Assembly: GCF_022682495.2 (NCBI RefSeq)
Contig: NC_071387.1
Span: 149,466,347 to 149,530,346, forward strand
Length of the DNA: 64,000 bases
Direction: 5' to 3'
From: Desmodus rotundus
Lineage: Eukaryota > Chordata > Mammalia > Chiroptera > Phyllostomidae
The translations under genes and the position numbers were made by a program. The notes beneath the pieces were generated by a model, which was not told the DNA's origin, did not search any database, and saw only the letters and a program-made list of their open reading frames with translations. Positions 57,120 to 64,000 of the stretch are shown here, piece by piece. Within the stretch, counting starts at the first letter, position 1; every line of letters begins with the position of its first letter.

Positions 57120-58920
57120 CACTGCATTTAGAAATATGGGCTTATAAATGGTGCTGAGAAAATATAAAATTAGATCCACACATAAGAATGAACTCCAAGA
57201 AGATTAGAGATCTAGATGTAAAATATAAAACCATAAAAATACTAGAAGACAAACATGAGTAAATTTCTTTTTAATTTTATTGTAGGAGAAGTCTTTCTAA
57301 CTATATCTTAAATTCCAGAGGGTATAAAAGAAATGATTCATAAATGTGATAACAACAATAAATATTTGGCCATGGTGAAAACAAACCGTAATTAAAGTAA
57401 AAAGAACTGATATACAGGAAGAAAATATTTTTAACACATGTCATAGACCAATGACTAACATACCTAAAGTATAAAAACCTCTTAATTTTATTTTTCAATT
57501 AAAGTTTACATTCAATATTATTTTGTATTAGTTTCGGGTGTACAGCATAATTTTTACATAATTATGTACTTTATAAAGTATTCCCCCCAATATTTCCAGT
57601 ACTCACCTGGCACCATACACAGTTATTTTAACATTACTGACTACATATTCCTTGTGCCGTACTTGACATCCCTGGGACCATTTTGTGACGTACAAAGAAC
57701 TCTTAAACTTGAAGGACAAGAGTAAAAAACAGTAGGAAAATGGAAAATGACATAAAGGACAGTTAACAGAAAAGTAGAAAAGAGCCCTTAAGTATATGAA
57801 AAGATGTTCAAAATTACTCATAATTAGGTAACTAAAAATTAAAATACTGAGATAACATTTCTTGTTTATCAGATCAGCAACTATTAAAATATATGACAAC
57901 ATGCTCTTTTGGCAAGGCTGTAGGGAAACAGTCTCACACATAGCCCATGTAAATGCAAACTGGTACAATGATTCTAGGAGAATTTGGTAATTTTAAACAA
58001 AGCTATGTATACGGCTAACTTTTGACCAAGCAATTCCACTTCTAGGAATTTGTACCTCTAATGATATAAAAATAATCATGTATTAGGTTATTCATTATTG
58101 TATTGATAGTATTATTACTGGAGACATTATACATAACAATATAAAGGAGAATTATTGAATAAATTACTGAGTACTACGCAGCAGTAATCAAAAACAAAGA
58201 AGATATATATTTATGAATGGATGTGGAGTGATTTCCAGAATATAACACTAAAATAAAGGAATATCTATGGTAAGCTATCTTGTAGGAGAAATGGGATACG
58301 AGATAAAATACATTTATGTGTTCATCTATGCAAAACAAATACAGGAAGGATGGAACAGAAAATAATTAAGATAGCCTACCACAATGGTGGATGGGCATGG
58401 CACAGCAAGAGCGGAGTAACTGAAATCGGCAAGAGGGACGTCAGAATGACCCTGCTGAGTGTACCCCTTAGAACAGCTCTGACTTTTAGAACCACGGGAA
58501 CGTTTTGTGATTATGAACTTAATTCATTTTTCAAAAGAAAAAATTAAATTCACCTGTGATGTAAAAGCAACCCCAAGTGGAATACAAACAGTAACAAATG
58601 TACCTAACTGTCATACAAATCAACATCCGCATCACACTGAAGAGCACGGGGGAAGGGCAGAGGTAAGTAATATAAGTAATGTTGTAAAACAGTGTTTTCA
58701 CAGTAACTCTAAATCTAAAGGACAAAAGGAACTATACACAAATATATTACTCCAGTTGGTAAATTTGTTTTTCACAGGGTTACAGATTAGACATTCTAAA
58801 ACTATTTTATGGGTATCCTAGATTGAGAAAATGAGTAGATATGGTCTGGAAAGTAAGACCACTGTTTCTCTTGCTGGAGAAAAGAATTGCAAATAAGGAA
58901 AGGAGGAAGGCTAGAATGAA
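57120..58920 (+). mobile_element. L1M 3' part, plus orientation, split by another L1
   Basis: 'ggcttataaatggtgctgag', 'acttctaggaatttgtacc' and 'gagtactacgcagcagtaatc' are late ORF2 landmarks. Then comes an L1M4-like 3' UTR with 'gtggaatacaaacagtaac', 'gtaagtaatataagtaatgtt' and 'agaaccactgtttctcttgctgg'-like text. The copy is interrupted by an antisense L1 tail at about 57483-57690. All frames are broken. Confidence 0.8.
57483..57690 (-). mobile_element. L1 3' end inserted antisense into L1M
   Basis: 'ttattttgtattagtttcggg' and 'tgtacagcataatttttacata' are a reversed L1MA-type 3' UTR. The flanks 'acctcttaa' (left) and 'aactcttaa' (right) are a likely decayed target duplication, and the host L1M resumes at 'aaacttgaag'. 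Confidence 0.7.
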
Positions 58921-58922
58921 CC

Positions 58923-59151
58923 CTCTAGTGCAGGGCATGAAACTCATTTTCACTGGGGGTTCACATCAGCCTTGCTGTTGCCTTCAAAGGGCCAAATGCA
59001 ACTTGAGGACTGTATAAGTGTAACTACTCCTTAACTAGGGGCAAGGAGCTCGGCGCTGCCACTGGGTAGAAACAAGGTGCTGGGCCGGATCAAATAAGGT
59101 GGAGGGCTGGGTTCCACCCGCTGGCCTGTGTTTGCCACCTGTGGTCTAGTG
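58923..59151. mobile_element. Non-autonomous hAT transposon with 8-bp TSD
   Basis: The element is 58931-59143. The left end 'cagggcatgaaactca' and the reversed right end 'cacaggtggcaaacac' form a degenerate hAT terminal inverted repeat. The flanking 8-mers are 'ctctagtg' (58923-58930) and 'gtctagtg' (59144-59151), with one mismatch. Inside, 'ggttcacatcagcc' and 'gccaaatgcaactt' match the left arm of a small hAT family; the right arm is less similar. No transposase is encoded. Confidence 0.82.
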
Positions 59152-59189
59152 TTTGGTTGAAATTGGAGGTATCAGTTATAAACTCATGG

Positions 59190-59217
59190 ACACACACACA
59201 CACACACACACACACAC
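59190..59217. repeat. (CA)n microsatellite
   Basis: A pure AC/CA run of about 28 bases. Confidence 0.96.
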
Positions 59218-59329
59218 CACAAATGGATATGGGGATATAGATTTGTGCATATGTGAACGTATCTATTTCCTAGCCCTGTTCACTAAAAAGGTCTAGCAGC
59301 AATGAGACTCCAGCAATGATGAGCATCTA

Positions 59330-60480
59330 AGCACTCAGATCTTGACAAACTTCAATATCTATTATGATTAAAAAACAAAATCCCATAGCAAACTGAGGAA
59401 AATAATAAAATGTCCTTAAATGCACAAAATTATCTATAAATACCTATAACATAGATTATGCTTAATGATAAAAATATTGAGAGTTTTTCTTTGAAGATAT
59501 AGTGACTGCCATCAACACCTCTATTTCCTATTGCACTGCACATCCTAGTTGTAAAGCAAGGAAAAAAGGATAAGGATTAAAAAAGAGAAATTTTTATTTA
59601 TTGATGTTTGGTTTTATACTTTAAAAATGTAAAAAGACAGCTGAACAAGCTTGCAGGATAGAAAATCGATGTATAAAAATCTATTTTCTTTCTAAATGAC
59701 AAAGTGTAAGAAGAATAAAATTTAAATAGAGAGAATTTAAAATATTATAACGTATCAAATGTCTAGGGAAAAATCTATCAAAGTATGTCCAAGACTTCTG
59801 CACATATAATTATAAAATTTTATGAGATAATCTTTCTAAGATCAACTACCCAGAAATAAATCTGCCAAAACATATTCCAGACTTCTATAGAAACTATTAT
59901 AAAACTTCATGAAAAAGTAAAGACCTAAATAAATAATTGATAAATATGCTATGTCCTCCACATTGATCTATAAATCCAATGCAATCCTAATGAAAATCCC
60001 AGCAGGGTTTTTGTTAGAACTTGAAAACCTATTTCTAAAATGTAAATGAAGCAACAAATCATGGAGAATTAAGCCACTCCTCAAGAACAAGTTGAGAGAA
60101 CTTGCTCTGTTAGAGGTTGTCCTAGTCTGTTTGGGCTTCTCTGACAAACTACCACAGACAGGAGAGCTTTTGAACAACAGAAAGAGGTTTCTCACAATTC
60201 TGGAGCTGGAATGGGAGACCAGGATGCAGAACTGGGGGAAGGCCTTCTTGCCAGCTGTCTGTCAGACCTTTTGTAAGAACACTAATCTGTTCGTGAGAGC
60301 TCTACTCCCATGACCTGCTCACCTCCCAAAGGCCCACCTGCTGACACCATCGCCTTTGGGGGTTAGGATATGAATTTTGGAGAGACAAACATTCTGACCT
60401 TAGCAGACATCAAGATTCTTATAAATCTATAGCTGGCAAAGTTGTATTTCTTGACCTATGTAATGACCACATAGGTATTC
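59330..60480 (+). mobile_element. L1M ORF2 part, plus orientation, split by an LTR
   Basis: 'cttcaatatctattatgatt', 'agcaaactgaggaaaataataaa', 'cacattgatctataaatccaatgc', 'aatcctaatgaaaatcccag' and 'acatcaagattcttataaatc' are ORF2 landmarks in order. The sequence stops at 60115 and resumes near 60410, and the gap is filled by an antisense LTR. All frames are broken. Confidence 0.82.
60116..60409 (-). repeat. Ancient LTR, MaLR-type, inserted in L1M
   Basis: Reversed, the end 'cctagtctgtttgggcttctc', 'caacagaaagaggtttctcac', 'cattctgacctt'-type head and 'gacctgctcacctcccaaagg' follow a well-known old LTR order. The flanks 'ttaga' and 'ttagc' may be the 5-base duplication. The spurious 75- and 73-codon frames lie here. 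Confidence 0.75.
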
Positions 60481-62195
60481 ACAATGTAGATTAAGCTATA
60501 TACTTAGGTTTATTCATTGTATATTGGAATAGATGATTCCTATTGTGTTATATTTCATAATTGGGGAATATTTAAACAAGGAAATTAAAAAAAATAAAAT
60601 GGCTCTTTCTTTCTGTCATTCTGTCTTTCCAACCAAGATTCGTTAGTGGGTATTAAGTAGTTAATACCCACAGAAAACAGCTCAAAGCTTTGTAGCGCGT
60701 GATTTGCTCAGTGGTGTTTTGGCTAAATGCTCCTTGACCTGAGTGAATTAGCTATGGAAATCTCAAGTATAATGACGTTATCATGTACGAATGACCTATG
60801 TAAACCTTAAAACTTTCACTAAAATATCTTTTATATATATTGGGCTTGGTCCTTGAATTCAATTACGTAACTGCTCTTTATCTAAAACCCTATTCAAAGA
60901 CGTCAGATACAGTAAATGCTGTTTGTCAGTAAATATTTACTGCCGTTTTCAGCTGAATAAAAAAGTCCTCAAGCAGAGTGGGAGGGAAACAACCTAGAAA
61001 AATATTTTGTCAATAATTGTTTATTTCAAAGAGGAAGTAAGTTTATTAAAAAGACAGATGGCATCTTTCTTTTACCAGAACATTTTCTGCAGTTCTTCTT
61101 CAATGTTAGTAACAGTGTCTAGCCTGGGTGCTTTTTCTTTAAACCCTTTAGCCCTATTCTTCACCGGAAATGTATCACATAGTTTTTCAAAGTATTTTGG
61201 TAGCCTGTCCTCTCTTTCATTTTATCCTCTTTAAACACAAGTATCTTTCTACATCCTCCTCCGGATTCTTCTCATTTTCTGCTTTTTCCTATCTATTCTC
61301 TGTACCACATGCTGAATCCTCACATTAAAATATGAAGGTTAAAGAGGGAGAAGATTCAGAAAGAGAAAGAGAGATGGAGGTAACACAAAAGTGAAGTGAT
61401 CACAGAAGGTGAAACAGAGAAAGACAAAGCAGAGACATGGAATGTTTAGTCTCTGGTGGAGAGGGGAAGAGGAAGAAGAAACACAAAGACAGACTGAGGC
61501 TGATGAAACTTATGCATGGGATTTAATTGTGGTACCAATGCTCCATTAATCTAAATATGACTGACAGGGCCATTTAGATAGCCCTTCAACATGAATCAAT
61601 ATTACTATGAATGGATCAAATGTGAATAATAACCTCTTTCTCTAACTGGAGGTTTATTATTTTCAGAAAAATACTTCCAGAAGAGCAGGAATTAATATTG
61701 TATTTCCCTCCTGGATAAGACCAGAAATTCAAGTTTCGAGTTTCAGAGTATATTTATACAACCAGAAAAGGACTGGTATACTTCCTAAACTAAAAAGCAA
61801 CCAACTCACAAGATTTGATCTCACTGAAAATAACACTTGATATTTTCTGAAACTTTTCTAGACCTACCCTAATATTTCACTGCAGACTTTCAATGTACAA
61901 GCTGAGTTTCAAATTATAAATGACTTAGAGAAAAATCGCAGTTTTCAAATGTAATTTTGTCTCCATGAATGAAACAGAACGTCCATTGTCATCAAGCTCC
62001 TAGGTGTCCTCAAGTCAAACTAGGACACCATACCGCCTGTCCCGGACATGGAATAGTCATAAGCACCATGGGTATAGATTATTATGCTAACAAACATATC
62101 ATCGCAATATTGGTGGTGGGAAGTGCATTAGGGAAACTCTCAGTCAGTCCTTTTTAATTTTTATTGAGAAATTGATACCCTGGTGTGAGAATCAA
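60481..62195. other. No gene seen; unassigned
   Basis: A perfect 11-base-pair hairpin lies at 60646-60671. A purine-rich tract lies at 61330-61490. Otherwise AT-rich with no gene-like frame (longest 75 codons). Confidence 0.4.
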
Positions 62196-62199
62196 AATA

Positions 62200-62370
62200 A
62201 TAGTAATAATGAATATTTATTGATCGTTTACCGTGTACCATGAATTTAAATGCCTTCACTTATATTTAATTTAGTCCTCATAATAACACAATGGTGTAAG
62301 TACTACTAATATCCCCATTTTATATTTTATACATAAGAAACTTTATCTCTAAAGAGACATACTATTTAGG
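62200..62370 (-). repeat. MIR SINE, antisense
   Basis: 'atttattgatcgtttaccgtgt', 'taatttagtcctcataataac' and 'tatccccattttatattttat' are the reversed MIR tail and core start. Confidence 0.7.
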
Positions 62371-62439
62371 TAAATGATAGTACTTCATACTAACGTTAAG
62401 TTGAATTTGTAGTTCAGTGACTTGTACAAGATTTCTACA

Positions 62440-62590
62440 TTTTTAAATAATCAGTTTATTTATGTCAAGTCCTGGGCTAAAATCCTGAAGGTGAAATGGT
62501 AGACAAAACAGAAAGAATTCTCTTGCAGGACTGACAATCTAGTGGCCAAAGGCAATCAATGAAGGAAGCAATAATATAAGACCTTTTAAG
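62440..62590 (-). repeat. L2 fragment, antisense
   Basis: 'agtttatttatgtcaagtcctgg', 'gaaatggtagacaaaacag' and 'caggactgacaatctagtgg' are the reversed L2 3' UTR. Confidence 0.6.
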
Positions 62591-63185
62591 TGCACTCAGC
62601 GTAAGTACAGGGAGACTATGGGGGCAATAGCAGACATACCTAACCAGATAGGAAAGAGTCAGTGCTAGGGAAAGGGCTGAGTAGAGTTCACTCTCGGAAC
62701 TGAAACCCAGACCCCTTGATTTCCAGGCCAGGGCTCTTTTCAGTACCTCACACTGTGCTGCTTTGTTGTACCTCCGTTAGGAAAAAGACCTGATCGGCAC
62801 CACTAGGGCCGTCTGCCTACCTGTGCTGCTCTGTTTGGTTAGTAAGCATTACAGTCAGTGTTGGTCATGCCTCAGCAAATGGAATGTTTATCTCCTTCAA
62901 CCTGGGCATCAGCTTAATCACTTGTACATCAGGATTTAACACAAAACTTGATTTTGCAAACAAAAGCATCCATGTATTATGCCCATGATAATTATTTAAA
63001 CATGACCCCTAGTAATATCTACTAACTGATAGATAAGAGGGTAAAATAAATCATAAATCAGGATAAAATGTATATTCTTAGTTTAATCAATTTAGTCTGC
63101 AACCCTATAATAATGTAGATCAGATGGTAAAACCAGATAGAAGAACCAGACCTGTTTTATGCCTGTACTAGGACATTTCGGGGGC
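62591..63185. other. No gene seen
   Basis: A MIR-like tail ('gaaacccagaccccttgatt') is visible at 62697-62765. The rest is unassigned AT-rich sequence. Confidence 0.4.
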
Positions 63186-63189
63186 CAAT

Positions 63190-63925
63190 CAGAATCCTTG
63201 TATCTCACCACTTCCTTAGGATGGCTATAGTAAAAAAGATGGGCAATAACAAGTGCTGGAGAGGATGTAGAGAAACTGGAACCCCCATTCTTCTCTGGAG
63301 GGAATGGAAAATGGGGCAGTCACTTTGGAAAACAATTCTGGGTAGTTTCTCAGAAAGTTAAACACTCAGTTACCCCAGCAATCCCACTCCTACGCACCCA
63401 AGATAATTGAAAATGTATACCCATACAAAAATTTGCACCCAGCTAGTATCATTATTCACAGTAGCAAAAACATGAAAACAATCCAGATGTCTATCAACTG
63501 ATGAATGAATAAATAAAATGTGAGATATCCATGCAATGGAATATTACTCGGGCATAAAAAGGAATGAAGCAATGATGTATACAACATGCAGGAATCTTGA
63601 AAGCATCGTGCTGAGTGGAAGAAGCTGGACACAAATGTGCGTGTTGCATGGTTCCACTTCTGTGAAATGTCTGCAATAGGCAAATCCATAGCGACAGTAA
63701 GCAGATTACTAGTTGAAGAGGCTGGGGGCAGGGGAGGAATAGAAAGTGATTGATTACCAACGGGCATGGGGTTTTTCTGGTTGCGGGGGATGAAGTATTC
63801 TAAAACTAGGTAGTGGTGATAGTTGCACAGTTCTGGTAGTATATGAAAAAAGCCCCACTGAATTATACACTTTAAAAGGGTGGATTTTACATTGTGTAAA
63901 TTGTACCTCAATAGAACTACTAAAA
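63190..63925 (+). mobile_element. L1M ORF2 end and 3' UTR, plus orientation
   Basis: 'aagtgctggagaggatgtagag', 'cagcaatcccactcctacgc', 'gatgtctatcaactgatgaatg', 'atggaatattactcgggcat', 'tgctgagtggaagaagctgg' and 'ggattttacattgtgtaaattg' are in textbook L1MB/MC order. The 151-codon minus frame (63456-63911) is antisense to this repeat and is not a gene. Confidence 0.93.
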
Positions 63926-64000
63926 ATTGTGTTTAAGGACATATAATTTATATAGAAGTCACGAATATATTTAACATTTTTTAATCCTCACTCAAGGACA

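Noticed and set aside
63456..63911. 151-codon minus-strand open frame
   Set aside because: It is exactly antisense to a recognisable L1M ORF2 end and 3' UTR.

Overview
This window looks like vertebrate nuclear DNA, from a placental mammal and most likely a bat. It has no dense gene packing, and most readable features are decayed interspersed repeats. Four repeats are tRNA-derived SINEs of the bat VES type (29200-29374, 34068-34257, 37517-37710, 47411-47620). Alongside them are ORF1-only 'half-LINE-1' (HAL1) elements, two truncated L1 3' ends of a kind I associate with bats, and old placental-wide repeats (MIR, L2, L1M, MER5-type hAT, MLT-type LTRs). I see none of the helitrons common in vesper bats, so I do not name a family or species.

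I find no convincing host exon, RNA gene or CpG-island promoter. The longest open frames lie in repeats or are unsupported, and the window reads as intergenic DNA or the inside of a very large intron.

Layout. 0-6.4 kb: L1M debris, an antisense HAL1 (about 872-3035), an antisense L1 3' end, a hAT-like repeat, an L2 end, a MIR and an L1 3' end. 6.4-16 kb: mostly unassigned sequence with a GA microsatellite, a small hAT, MIRs, a MLT-type LTR and a tetranucleotide array. 16-22 kb: a probable solo retroviral-type LTR, L2, MER5, L1M and MIR pieces, and two repeat-poor conserved-looking stretches. 22.8-25.2 kb: the best-resolved structure, an internally deleted mariner (TIRs, TA duplication, antisense transposase remnant) split by a near complete HAL1 with its own target-site duplication. 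25-36 kb: L2 ends, L1M 3' ends, a HAL1 tail, SINEs and LTR-like repeats. 36-44 kb: largely unassigned. 44-47 kb: paired GA/CT arrays and a long decayed L2 that still shows a reverse-transcriptase motif. 47-57 kb: a young-looking VES SINE, repeat-poor stretches with candidate regulatory sites, and LTRs. 57-64 kb: three L1M copies, one interrupted by another L1 and one by an LTR, and a small hAT with a near-perfect 8-bp duplication.

Nothing here works together as a pathway. What can be read is the order of insertions: L2, MIR and L1M are the base layer, LTRs and DNA transposons come next, and HAL1, L1 ends and VES SINEs are latest. The most distinctive item is the HAL1 copy whose ORF1 has lost the end of its RNA-binding domain and the start of its C-terminal domain. 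I found no previously undescribed system. All family names come from recognising sequence by eye, without any database search.
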